Assembly: GCF_007827365.1 (NCBI RefSeq)
Contig: NZ_VISI01000002.1
Span: 2,051,001 to 2,115,000, forward strand
DNA: 64,000 nt
Direction: 5' to 3'
Origin: Olleya sp. Hel_I_94
Lineage (GTDB): Bacteria > Bacteroidota > Bacteroidia > Flavobacteriales > Flavobacteriaceae
The position numbers were made by a program, and so were the translations under genes. Position 1 is the first letter of the stretch. Every line of letters starts with the position of its first letter. Below the pieces are notes generated by a model that worked only from the letters and a program-made list of their open reading frames with translations, ran no database searches and was not told where the DNA came from. Of the stretch, positions 16,363 through 23,886 are shown piece by piece.

Positions 16363-18150
16363 ATGATTAAAACACTTTCAAATAATATTTCGTTTTTAAG
16401 GACCACTTTATATATAAGTGCATTTGTAATATTGGTTGTTGGTGCATTAACCTACAGAAGTATTACGGAAGTAACAAAATCTTCCGAGTTAATTACGCAC
16501 ACTTACAAGGTAAATGTCGAGCTTGAACAGATTTTATCAAACCTTAAAGATGCAGAAACTGGTCAACGAGGCTATATTATTACCAAAGACTCTGTTTTTT
16601 TAGAACCTTATATTTCTGGAAGAAGCAAAATAAATAACAGCTTTGCAGAGCTAAAGGTTTTAACTAAAGACGACACTATACTTAAAGAAAGCCTAATTGA
16701 GGTAAATACGTTAATTAATAAACGGTTATTAGCCTTTCAAACGTCTTACAGATCTTTGCCAAAAGGAGATATTGAAGACCCTAATTTTATTGAAAATTTT
16801 AGAAATGGTAGAGCTTTAATGGACTCTATTAGAGACAATATTAAAGGCATTATAAAGTTACAAAACAATTTACTTAAACAACGTCGTAGCGAATATGAAA
16901 CCGACTTAATGGCAACTCCATTACTATTGTTTTCATTATTACTATGTTCATTAATCTTAATGTATCTTGCTTATAATAGTATTTATAAAAATATAAAACG
17001 CCTAAAAGCAACTAACGAAGAATTAGAGATTTTTAAAGAATCTACTAATCAATCCGAAATTGTTAGTAAATATGGTAGCTGGACTTACAATGTTAAAAAA
17101 GATGAATTTACATATTCCGACAATTTATACCGATTATTAGGTGAGCAACCACAATCTTTTGAGCCTACCAATGAAAACTTTTTGACTTACGTCCATCCCG
17201 ATGACATCGAAAAACTAAACATGCAATTCAAAGAGATGAAAGAAAATGTGGAGCTACCTTACATTTATTATCGTGTAGTCCACAAAAATGGTAATATTAA
17301 ACATTTAAAAGCCTACGGAAAGTCTGTTGTAAATGAAGATGACGAAACAGTATTGCTAGGTACTACTGCAGATATTACAGATGAAATTAATAATCTTAGA
17401 ATATTAGAAGAACGTAATGCTGAGTTAGAACGTAATAATAAAGAATTATCGTCTTTTAACTACGTAGCCAGTCATGATTTACAAGAACCACTAAGAAAAA
17501 TCCAAACCTTTTTATCTAGACTGATAGACGAGGAAGAGGGCAAACTATCTGCAAAAGGAAATAAATATATTGATCGTATACAAAATGCTGCTACCAGAAT
17601 GCGTTTGCTAATCGATGATTTATTACAATTTTCTAGATCTAACAAAGCAGACAAAGTCTTTGAGGAGTCTAACATTAATCTGCTTTTAGAAGCTGCAAAA
17701 CAGGATTTAGCAGAAGTTATTTCAGCTGAAAATGCTGTTATAACCTCAGACACATTCCCTACTATAACCGTTATACCTTTTCAAATTCAGCAATTATTTG
17801 TAAACCTATTAGGTAATGCTATCAAATATAAATTAGATGGTAAAATACCAAAAATTAATATTACGCATCAAATTGTAGAAGCAGATGGAGAAGACAGTAT
17901 TGTAAAACCTAAATACTCTCACTACCATAAAATAACATTTACAGATAATGGGATAGGTTTTGACAATCAATATGCAGATCAAATATTTGTATTATTTAGC
18001 AGACTACATAATAAGGACCAATATTCTGGTACTGGAATAGGCTTATCTATTTGTAAAAAAATAATAGAAAACCACAAAGGATATATTACTGCTAGTGGAC
18101 AACCAGAAAAAGGGTCTGTATTTACAGTATACTTACCAATAGCCAAATAA
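16363..18150 (+). CDS. CHASE3-PAS sensor histidine kinase
   Basis: Membrane sensor kinase of 595 residues. TM1 is at about 14-31 and TM2 at about 183-205; between them lies a helical CHASE3-type sensor domain with AETGQRGYIIT (64-74). A PAS fold follows (about 235-345, with WTYNVKKDEFTYSD and VHPDD). The dimerisation domain has phospho-accepting H371 in ASHDLQEPLRK, and the ATPase domain has the N box (NLLGNAIKYK), G1 (DNGIGF) and G2 (GTGIGLSI). The type of H box resembles bacteriophytochrome-like kinases that pair with stand-alone receivers, as encoded upstream. An intrinsic terminator follows, so araC-receiver-kinase is one operon. Confidence 0.94.
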   Translation: MIKTLSNNISFLRTTLYISAFVILVVGALTYRSITEVTKSSELITHTYKVNVELEQILSNLKDAETGQRGYIITKDSVFLEPYISGRSKINNSFAELKVLTKDDTILKESLIEVNTLINKRLLAFQTSYRSLPKGDIEDPNFIENFRNGRALMDSIRDNIKGIIKLQNNLLKQRRSEYETDLMATPLLLFSLLLCSLILMYLAYNSIYKNIKRLKATNEELEIFKESTNQSEIVSKYGSWTYNVKKDEFTYSDNLYRLLGEQPQSFEPTNENFLTYVHPDDIEKLNMQFKEMKENVELPYIYYRVVHKNGNIKHLKAYGKSVVNEDDETVLLGTTADITDEINNLRILEERNAELERNNKELSSFNYVASHDLQEPLRKIQTFLSRLIDEEEGKLSAKGNKYIDRIQNAATRMRLLIDDLLQFSRSNKADKVFEESNINLLLEAAKQDLAEVISAENAVITSDTFPTITVIPFQIQQLFVNLLGNAIKYKLDGKIPKINITHQIVEADGEDSIVKPKYSHYHKITFTDNGIGFDNQYADQIFVLFSRLHNKDQYSGTGIGLSICKKIIENHKGYITASGQPEKGSVFTVYLPIAK

Positions 18151-18170
18151 ACTCCCATAATATTATTTAC

Positions 18171-18199
18171 AAAACCTTACCAACGTAAGGTTTTTTTTG
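18171..18199 (+). terminator. Intrinsic terminator after the kinase operon
   Basis: AACCTTAC pairs with GTAAGGTT across a 4-nt loop and is followed by a T8 run. Confidence 0.88.
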
Positions 18200-18232
18200 T
18201 GCCCATTTTTAATTAAAATTTTAAAAAAGGTT

Positions 18233-18295
18233 GAAATCATATAACCATCACTTAAAATGATGTAACAGCAAAAGTATTGTTATAGCTCATCTTTG
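18233..18295 (+). promoter_or_regulatory. Promoter C of the ATRTAAC regulon
   Basis: ATATAAC (18239-18245) and ATGTAAC (18260-18266) are 21 bp apart; TTTG of the box CATCTTTG (18288-18295) begins 32 bp after the second element. The 13-mer GAAATCATATAAC is identical to that at promoter B. It lies about 120 bp upstream of the first gene of the operon, in tandem with promoter D. Confidence 0.7.
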
Positions 18296-18334
18296 CACTG
18301 TAGTTATAGAGCAATTTATTTGAAAATGATAATT

Positions 18335-18391
18335 CTATAAACAAAACAAAAAATGATGTAACACAAAAATTTGAAGTCGGTTGCATCTTTG
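18335..18391 (+). promoter_or_regulatory. Promoter D of the ATRTAAC regulon
   Basis: ATGTAAC (18356-18362) lies 32 bp before the TTTG of CATCTTTG (18384-18391). The upstream half-site 21 bp away is degenerate (CTATAAA, 18335-18341). It should start transcription near 18398, only about 19 nt before the lipoprotein gene at 18417. Confidence 0.68.
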
Positions 18392-18416
18392 TAATATCAA
18401 AATGTAGAAATGAAAA

Positions 18417-18995
18417 ATGAAGTATTTTAAAAACAGAAAGATTACAGTACTATTTATGTTTGTTGTAATCATGATTGGGATAAGCTTTAACTCTTGCGAT
18501 GAATTAATAAAAAATAAAAATTCAGAAAATCAAAAATCAGAATTAACAAATCAAGCAATTAATAATAACAAAAACGAAGCTAAATTATTACTAATGCTAT
18601 CTAAGGACAATCAAGATGTAATAAACCTTAGTAAAGCTTTACAAGAAGTAATAAATAAAGACAGCATTATAGATTTAGCAAAAAAAATAGAGCAAACACA
18701 TGTAGAGTTTGCAGAGGATTTGCAAGAAGTGGCTACAGACAAATTAATATCAATACCAAATTACGCTGAGTCACCATTAAACAAATCTACAGTAAGCCTA
18801 ACAGAAAAAGACAAGTTTAAAGCGCTAAATAAACTTAAATCTATAATTGACAATCAATTATTTATATTAAATAAACTATCAGAAACATCAAACAGTAAAG
18901 ACTTTAAAGCATTAATTGTTAAAGCCGACTCTAAAATAAATGACAGCTTAAATAAGACAAAAAATATTTTAAATGTTTTAAATACTAACAGCTAA
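18417..18995 (+). CDS. DUF4142-like lipoprotein
   Basis: Predicted lipoprotein of 192 residues with signal peptide and lipobox SFNSC (Cys about residue 27). The mature part is almost entirely helical and charged, with a pattern like AKLLLMLSKDNQDVINLSKALQ and HVEFAEDLQEVA, resembling DUF4142 (ferritin-like) envelope proteins; this assignment is tentative. It is the first gene of a seven-gene operon with two regulon promoters directly upstream. Probable role: envelope stress or surface adaptation, inferred from context only. Confidence 0.7.
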   Translation: MKYFKNRKITVLFMFVVIMIGISFNSCDELIKNKNSENQKSELTNQAINNNKNEAKLLLMLSKDNQDVINLSKALQEVINKDSIIDLAKKIEQTHVEFAEDLQEVATDKLISIPNYAESPLNKSTVSLTEKDKFKALNKLKSIIDNQLFILNKLSETSNSKDFKALIVKADSKINDSLNKTKNILNVLNTNS

Positions 18996-19006
18996 TTTAA
19001 AAAACT

Positions 19007-19468
19007 ATGAAAAAATTAATACTTACCCTAGCCATAATAACATCAACACTATTTTCTGTAAACGCAGCAGAGTTAGATGTATTAGACACACAATTATTTG
19101 ACAACAATACGCCAATTATAAATAAAGATCCAGAAAAGAAAAAGGTTGCAAAAACTAAAATTTACCAATGGACAGTAAAAACATCATCAGACGTATTTAC
19201 AGGTACAGCAGATAGTTTAGAAGACGCTAATAGCCAAATAGCCACGTTAACTCAGGCTTCAAAAATTTTGGAAAAAGAGATTTCTAGTATTTATCTAAAT
19301 AGTGGCAAAAACTCAGACCGTATTTATACTTGGGGAGTTGTAACTGATCGTGGGTTTGCTACTGGAGTAGCAACATCTTTAGATCAAGCTAACCAAATGG
19401 TACAACTTATGGGTGAGACTGAGGTCTCTAAATCAAAAATAATCGAATCATTCAAATCAACTAAATAA
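19007..19468 (+). CDS. Exported protein with an internal repeat
   Basis: I do not recognise the family. The 153-residue protein has a cleavable signal peptide (to about residue 20, VNAAE). The mature part contains two diverged copies of a unit of about 45 residues: YQWTVKTSSDVFTGTADSLEDANSQ (about 48-72) and YTWGVVTDRGFATGVATSLDQANQ (about 104-127). Each looks like a small beta-beta-alpha module. There is no lipobox, so it is periplasmic or secreted. It is the second gene of the stress operon, 11 bp after the lipoprotein gene and 21 bp before the 50-residue membrane protein. Confidence 0.7.
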   Translation: MKKLILTLAIITSTLFSVNAAELDVLDTQLFDNNTPIINKDPEKKKVAKTKIYQWTVKTSSDVFTGTADSLEDANSQIATLTQASKILEKEISSIYLNSGKNSDRIYTWGVVTDRGFATGVATSLDQANQMVQLMGETEVSKSKIIESFKSTK

Positions 19469-19489
19469 TAACAACTAAATTTTTATATC

Positions 19490-19642
19490 ATGAGAGGACT
19501 ACTTTATATCATAGCAGTAATACTTGTAATTGGATGGGCATTAGGATTTTTTGTCTATAGCGCAAGTGGATTAATACACATTTTATTAGTAATCGCAGTA
19601 ATTGCAATATTACTAAGATTAATTGGTGGACGAGGCGTATAA
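19490..19642 (+). CDS. Lmo0937-family small membrane protein
   Basis: A 50-residue protein, MRGLLYIIAVILVIGWALGF at the start and LLRLIGGRGV at the end, with two hydrophobic helices (about 3-22 and 28-43). This is the pattern of the lmo0937 family, tiny membrane proteins often found in stress-induced clusters. It starts 21 bp after the preceding gene and ends 57 bp before the beta-barrel gene in the same orientation. It is easily missed by gene callers because of its length. Molecular function is unknown. Confidence 0.85.
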   Translation: MRGLLYIIAVILVIGWALGFFVYSASGLIHILLVIAVIAILLRLIGGRGV

Positions 19643-19699
19643 ACCCTACCTAAAAGCAATCATATTTTAAACAAATTCAATTAACAAATAAATTATAAA

Positions 19700-20170
19700 A
19701 TGAAAAAATTAATATTATCAGCAATAGCCATAACAATTACTGCTTTTACAGTAAATGCTCAAGACATCTCAAAAAATGCATTGGGTTTAAGATTAGGAGA
19801 TAATGACGGTTTAGGAGGAGAAATTTCTTATCAAAGACACCTAAACGATAATAACAGACTAGAGTTTGACTTGGGTTGGAGAGACTCAGACAACCTTGAT
19901 GTTTTTAAACTAGTAGGTTTATACCAATGGGTAATGCCTCTGGACGAAAGCTTTAATTGGTACGTAGGTGCTGGTGCAGGAGTTGGATCTTATGACTCTG
20001 GTAACAACGACGGAACTTTCGCTTTAGTTGCAGGAGATATTGGTATCGAGTATAATTTTAATATCCCTTTACAACTATCATTAGACTTTAGACCAGAACT
20101 AGGATTTGATGACAACTATAGCGATGATGTAGACTTTGATATCGCATTAGGAGTAAGATATAGATTCTAA
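19700..20170 (+). CDS. Small outer-membrane beta-barrel protein
   Basis: A 156-residue exported protein. The signal peptide ends at FTVNAQ (about residue 20), and the mature part is made of alternating amphipathic strands with glycine turns (GLRLGDNDGLGGEISYQRH, YVGAGAGVGSYD) and the terminal aromatic LGVRYRF, as in OmpW/OmpX-like eight-strand barrels. Fourth gene in the stress operon. A direct function cannot be read; members of this fold are often stress-induced in Bacteroidota. Confidence 0.8.
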   Translation: MKKLILSAIAITITAFTVNAQDISKNALGLRLGDNDGLGGEISYQRHLNDNNRLEFDLGWRDSDNLDVFKLVGLYQWVMPLDESFNWYVGAGAGVGSYDSGNNDGTFALVAGDIGIEYNFNIPLQLSLDFRPELGFDDNYSDDVDFDIALGVRYRF

Positions 20171-20204
20171 AAAAAATTAAATAACACAACAAAAACAAAA
20201 CATT

Positions 20205-20663
20205 ATGAAAACGACAAAAAATAATCAAGACTTAGTAAATTCATTACAAGAATTATTACAAAAAAATTACGATGCAGAAGCTGGTTACAAACAAGTAATG
20301 ACCAAAGCACAAAGCGAACCTTTAAAAAATTGGTTACAACAAAAAGCATTGCAACGTAATACATTTGCAACAGAATTAGATTTTCAAATTAGAAAACATA
20401 ATGCAGAGCCTAAAGCTTCTGGGACAATTAAAGGAGATTTACATAGAGGATGGATTAATGTAAAATCTACCTTAACCACAGATACTGACGAAGCCTTGAT
20501 GGAAGAATGTATTAGAGGTGAAAAAGCTAGTGTTAAAGAATACGAAGATCAGTTAGAAAACTTTGATTCGGATACAGAAATCAAAACTATTGTGCAATCA
20601 CAATTAACAACTGTAAAATCTGCCTTAACCACAGTGAAAAGACTAGAAGATATCATAGGATAA
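20205..20663 (+). CDS. DUF2383 / PA2169 family four-helix bundle protein
   Basis: A 152-residue cytoplasmic protein of the PA2169/DUF2383 family (ferritin-like four-helix bundle). It has the EAGYKQVMTKAQSEPLK and EECIRGEKASVKEYED segments that define the family. The function is unknown, but the family is commonly associated with stress and late growth phases. It lies 34 bp after the barrel gene in the same operon. The gene at 13072 appears to be a strongly diverged paralogue of the same length and under the same type of promoter. Confidence 0.87.
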   Translation: MKTTKNNQDLVNSLQELLQKNYDAEAGYKQVMTKAQSEPLKNWLQQKALQRNTFATELDFQIRKHNAEPKASGTIKGDLHRGWINVKSTLTTDTDEALMEECIRGEKASVKEYEDQLENFDSDTEIKTIVQSQLTTVKSALTTVKRLEDIIG

Positions 20664-20700
20664 TCTAGCTTTATATAACCCATCCTTAAAACCAAAAATT

Positions 20701-20913
20701 ATGAAAAAACTAATTTATACAGTATTGACTTTAGCTGTATTAACCACTTCTTTTATGGCTTGTAGAGAGCAATCAGAAAAAGAAGAAGTTATACAGGAGA
20801 TGAAAGACGACGACGCAAAGATGAAAGTCAAAGACGATAAAATCAAGATGGAAACCGAAGATAAAAAGGTGAAAATTACTGATGACGAAATTAAAACTAA
20901 AGAAAAATCATAA
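20701..20913 (+). CDS. Small charged lipoprotein
   Basis: A 70-residue predicted lipoprotein with lipobox SFMAC (Cys about residue 21). The mature 49 residues are almost only Lys, Asp, Glu, Thr, Met and Ile in a low-complexity repeat of the type DDKIKMETEDKKVKITDDEIK, probably an extended or amphipathic helical surface peptide. No family is recognised. It follows the DUF2383 gene by 37 bp and precedes another small lipoprotein gene by 11 bp. Confidence 0.72.
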   Translation: MKKLIYTVLTLAVLTTSFMACREQSEKEEVIQEMKDDDAKMKVKDDKIKMETEDKKVKITDDEIKTKEKS

Positions 20914-20924
20914 AACATATAGCC

Positions 20925-21065
20925 ATGAAAAAATTATCATATACCTTTCTAGTCATGTTTTGTTTAGCCATAACACTATCAGGATGTAGAGAAGAGACCA
21001 CAGGAGAAAAAGTTGAAGACGCTGTTGAAAGTGCAGCAGATGATGTAGAAGATGCAGTAGACTAA
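20925..21065 (+). CDS. 46-residue lipoprotein
   Basis: An ATG at 20925 opens a 46-codon frame with a lipoprotein signal (lipobox TLSGC, Cys21) and an acidic mature tail (VEDAVESAADDVEDAVD) that resembles a YtxH- or entericidin-like amphipathic helix. It starts 11 bp after the previous stop and is followed by an intrinsic terminator, so it is the last gene of the operon. No function is known. The codon use and clean lipobox argue that it is real despite its size. Confidence 0.78.
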   Translation: MKKLSYTFLVMFCLAITLSGCREETTGEKVEDAVESAADDVEDAVD

Positions 21066-21090
21066 ATCTCATAATTCAAATAATACAAAT

Positions 21091-21119
21091 AAAGGCTCGC
21101 AAATCGTGAGCCTTTTTTA
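21091..21119 (+). terminator. Intrinsic terminator of the stress operon
   Basis: AAAGGCTC pairs with GAGCCTTT and is followed by a T run. It ends the operon that starts at 18417. Confidence 0.88.
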
Positions 21120-21133
21120 TAAACTAATAGCAA

Positions 21134-22300
21134 ATGACAACACAAAATAAAGTAAGAGGTATAAAAAAGAAACGGTATATAATACCAATAACTATCCTTG
21201 TCATATTAATTGCATTTAGGTTATACTTACCAATACTAGTAAAAAATAACGTTAATAAAGTATTAGCAGATATACCTGGTTATTATGGTCAGGTAGAAGA
21301 TATTGATATCGCTTTAATAAGAGGTGCTTATGTAATTAATAGCATGTATTTAAATAAAGTAAGCGCTAAAACGCAAGTCCCTTATTTAAAATTCCCAAAA
21401 ACAGATATTTCCATCGAGTGGAAATCATTATTCACTGGTCACATTGTGAGTGAAATTGTAATGTATAATCCTGAAATAATATATGTAAAAGAAGATCAAA
21501 CCAATACCGCTAATGATGCAGACGTGGAGGATTGGACAAAAGCACTAACAGACTTAGTCCCTATAAATATTAACCACCTAACAGTTAATAACGGTAAATT
21601 AGCATACGTAGAGCTTAACACAGAGCCTAACATAGACCTACAATTTAACAATATTAATCTTCAAGCAGACAATTTAAGAAACGTTAAAGAAAACAACCGC
21701 ATACTTCCTTCGCCTATTACCGCTACAGCAACCTCAATCGGAGAAGGTAAAGTAAAATTAAATGGTAATATTAATATTATAAAAGAAATACCAGACATGG
21801 ATATTTCCTTTGCTTTAGAAGATGCAGATGTTACAAGTCTAAACCCATTTACAAGACACTATAGTGGTATTGATTTTGAGGAAGGAAAATTTGGGCTTTA
21901 CAGCGAAATTGCAATAGCAGACGGTTATTTTAAAGGTTATATGAAACCGCTTTTAAAAGACTCTAAATTAATAGGAAAAGACGATGGTGTTCTTGGTGTT
22001 ATTTGGGAAGGTTTTGTAGGCTTTTTCAAATTTGTTTTAAAAAACCAAAGCACAGATACTATAGCAACCAAAATACCTATGGAAGGTGATTTAAGTAATA
22101 TACAATCTGGAATATTACCTACAATAGGAGGTATATTTAAAAATGGTTGGATTAGTGCCTTTAAAGGCGAAATTGATGATGACATAGAATTTAAAGACGC
22201 ATTTACCGATCAAGATTTAACTAGAAAAGAAAAAAGAGCATTAAAAAAACAAGAGCAACAAAAAGAGAAAGAGAAGAAAAATAGTGAAGAAGAAAAATAA
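21134..22300 (+). CDS. DUF748 (AsmA-like) envelope protein
   Basis: A 388-residue protein with one N-terminal membrane helix (about 17-36, PITILVILIAFRLYLP) and a long periplasmic part. Segments such as DIPGYYGQVEDIDIALIRGAY and LTVNNGKLAYVE fit DUF748/AsmA-like beta-groove proteins, a group thought to take part in lipid transport or outer-membrane homeostasis. The C-terminus (about 365-388) is a charged Lys/Glu tail. It stands just after the stress-operon terminator and may depend on read-through or on a promoter that I could not identify. Confidence 0.75.
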   Translation: MTTQNKVRGIKKKRYIIPITILVILIAFRLYLPILVKNNVNKVLADIPGYYGQVEDIDIALIRGAYVINSMYLNKVSAKTQVPYLKFPKTDISIEWKSLFTGHIVSEIVMYNPEIIYVKEDQTNTANDADVEDWTKALTDLVPININHLTVNNGKLAYVELNTEPNIDLQFNNINLQADNLRNVKENNRILPSPITATATSIGEGKVKLNGNINIIKEIPDMDISFALEDADVTSLNPFTRHYSGIDFEEGKFGLYSEIAIADGYFKGYMKPLLKDSKLIGKDDGVLGVIWEGFVGFFKFVLKNQSTDTIATKIPMEGDLSNIQSGILPTIGGIFKNGWISAFKGEIDDDIEFKDAFTDQDLTRKEKRALKKQEQQKEKEKKNSEEEK

Positions 22301-22310
22301 ATTTGAATTT

Positions 22311-22341
22311 AAAAAGGAGGCTAATTAGCCTCCTTTTTTTA
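22311..22341. terminator. Bidirectional terminator between the DUF748 gene and ssb
   Basis: AAAAAGGAGGCTAATTAGCCTCCTTTTTTT: a perfect AGGAGGCTAA/TTAGCCTCCT stem flanked by A and T runs, suited to both convergent genes. Confidence 0.9.
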
Positions 22342-22359
22342 TACCCATAAGTACTATAA

Positions 22360-22692
22360 TTACTTACCTAACATCAAAAGCTCGTTACAAACCACTTCTG
22401 TTGTATAACGTTTCATACCATCTTTATCTTCCCAAGTTCTAGTCGTTAGTTTACCATCAATAGCAACTTCTTTTCCTTTTACTACATACTTTTCAATTAT
22501 ATCAGCAGTTTTTCCCCAAGCGACTATTTGGTGCCACTGCGTATCAGTAATTTTTTCGCCCTTAGTGTTTTTATAACTTTCATTAGTAGCTAACGTAAAT
22601 CTTGCCAACTTTTTACCAGATTCTAAATTAATAATTTCTGGATCTTGACCAAGGTTTCCAATTAACTGTACTTTGTTTCTTAACGTATTCAT
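22360..22692 (-). CDS. ssb: Short single-stranded DNA-binding protein
   Basis: OB-fold SSB of 110 residues: MNTLRNKVQLIGNLGQDPEI, the DTQWHQIVAWGK strand and the TRTWEDKDGMKRYTTEVVC region are standard. It stops right after the OB fold at MLGK and lacks the disordered linker and acidic DDLPF-type tip that recruits partner proteins, so it is probably an accessory SSB rather than the main replication SSB. A CATCTTTG -7-like box lies at 22750-22743 on the minus strand. Confidence 0.92.
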   Translation of the reverse strand: MNTLRNKVQLIGNLGQDPEIINLESGKKLARFTLATNESYKNTKGEKITDTQWHQIVAWGKTADIIEKYVVKGKEVAIDGKLTTRTWEDKDGMKRYTTEVVCNELLMLGK

Positions 22693-22742
22693 AAGATAAG
22701 GTTTTTAAAAAAGCCAAACTTCATTAGTTCCATTTGACACCG

Positions 22743-22750
22743 CAAAGATG
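22743..22750 (-). promoter_or_regulatory. Candidate -7 box of ssb
   Basis: Minus-strand CATCTTTG, close to TAnnTTTG, 51 bp before the ssb start. A pair of 20-bp-spaced direct repeats lies further upstream (22791-22824). Confidence 0.45.
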
Positions 22751-22790
22751 AAACAACACCCTAATTTTATTCGGTAGTTACGCATTTAAT

Positions 22791-22824
22791 GTCGGTTGTA
22801 AACGTTTGTTGTCGTTTGTAAACG
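22791..22824. repeat. Two direct repeats in the ssb divergent region
   Basis: GTCGGTTGTAAACG (22791-22804) and GTCGTTTGTAAACG (22811-22824) differ at one base and are spaced 20 bp apart, about two helical turns. They sit between ssb (minus) and the DUF6265 gene (plus), so they could be operator half-sites. Confidence 0.6.
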
Positions 22825-22859
22825 GAAAAAGTGTATATTAGTAAAACAATTAACACATT

Positions 22860-23363
22860 ATGAAACAGTCAATTACCATACTTATTTTGTTGTTTATTTC
22901 GGTAAGCTACTCACAAACTAATACTTTAAAATTTGAAGACCACATGACGTCTCCAAAAGCCAATTTAAGTCAAGTCTCATGGATAGCTGGTCACTGGAAA
23001 GGTGAAGCTTTTGGTGGTATAACAGAAGAGATTTGGAGTCCTCCTCTAGGTGACTCCATGATGTTTAGTTTTAAGTTAGTCAAAGATGGTAAAGTTGTTT
23101 TTTACGAACTTGGCGGAATTAGACAAGTGGATGACACCTTAATTTTTCAGCTTAAACATTTTAGTAATGACTTTAAAGGTTGGGAAGAAAAGGACGAAAC
23201 TGTAGATGCTAAATTGATAAAAATAGATAACAATCGTGCATATTTTGATCAATTTACATTTGAAAGAATAAGTGATACCGAAATTAATATCTACGTTGTA
23301 ATTGAAGAAAATGGACAAACTGAAGAAGTAAAATTTAACTACAAAAAGAGTAATGACTTTTAA
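22860..23363 (+). CDS. DUF6265 family exported protein
   Basis: A 167-residue protein with a signal peptide (to about residue 18, SYSQ). The mature part carries the DUF6265 pattern SWIAGHWKGEAFGGITEEIWSPP and a small beta-barrel-like C-terminus. The function is unknown; the WxxGxW motif recalls lipocalin-like ligand-binding folds. The stop overlaps the start of the acetyltransferase gene by 11 bp, so the pair is translationally coupled. Confidence 0.8.
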   Translation: MKQSITILILLFISVSYSQTNTLKFEDHMTSPKANLSQVSWIAGHWKGEAFGGITEEIWSPPLGDSMMFSFKLVKDGKVVFYELGGIRQVDDTLIFQLKHFSNDFKGWEEKDETVDAKLIKIDNNRAYFDQFTFERISDTEINIYVVIEENGQTEEVKFNYKKSNDF

Positions 23364-23883
23364 TATAGAAACCGAAAGATTATTACTTCGAGAATTAAGA
23401 ACTACGGATTTAGAAGGTATGTTTGAGCTAGACTCTAATCCAAATGTTCATAGATATTTAGGTAACAAACCTATTAAAACTAAAGCCGAAGCTAAAAAAA
23501 TATTAGACAATGTTAAGCAGCAGTATGCAGATCGTGGCATTGGTAGATTTGCTGTTATTGAAAAAGCAACAGGTGATTTTATTGGTTGGTCTGGTATTAG
23601 ATTAAATACAGAATACAACATGAATGGATATACAAAATACTATGATGTTGGCTATAGATTAATTGAACGTTATTGGGGAAAAGGATATGCTACCGAGTCT
23701 GGTAAAGCTGCTGTGCATTATGCATTTAACACCATGAAACTACCCGAACTTTATGCAACCACTGAAGCTGGTAACCAAGCCTCACACAACGCACTTTTAA
23801 AAATAGGATTACAATATGTCAACGATTTTTATTTTGAACATGAAAAATTAAATTTACGTTGGTATAAAATTGAAAATAAATAA
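23353..23883 (+). CDS. GNAT acetyltransferase (RimJ/RimL type)
   Basis: A 176-residue GNAT-fold N-acetyltransferase. The N-terminus FNIETERLLLRELRTTDLE, the acetyl-CoA loop region RYWGKGYATESGKAA and the C-terminal NQASHNALLKIGLQY are standard for the ribosomal-protein or small-molecule acetylating RimJ/RimL branch. The acceptor substrate cannot be told. Overlaps the preceding DUF6265 gene by 11 bp; the zinc-ribbon gene follows after 3 bp. Confidence 0.9.
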   Translation: MTFNIETERLLLRELRTTDLEGMFELDSNPNVHRYLGNKPIKTKAEAKKILDNVKQQYADRGIGRFAVIEKATGDFIGWSGIRLNTEYNMNGYTKYYDVGYRLIERYWGKGYATESGKAAVHYAFNTMKLPELYATTEAGNQASHNALLKIGLQYVNDFYFEHEKLNLRWYKIENK

Positions 23884-23886
23884 ATT

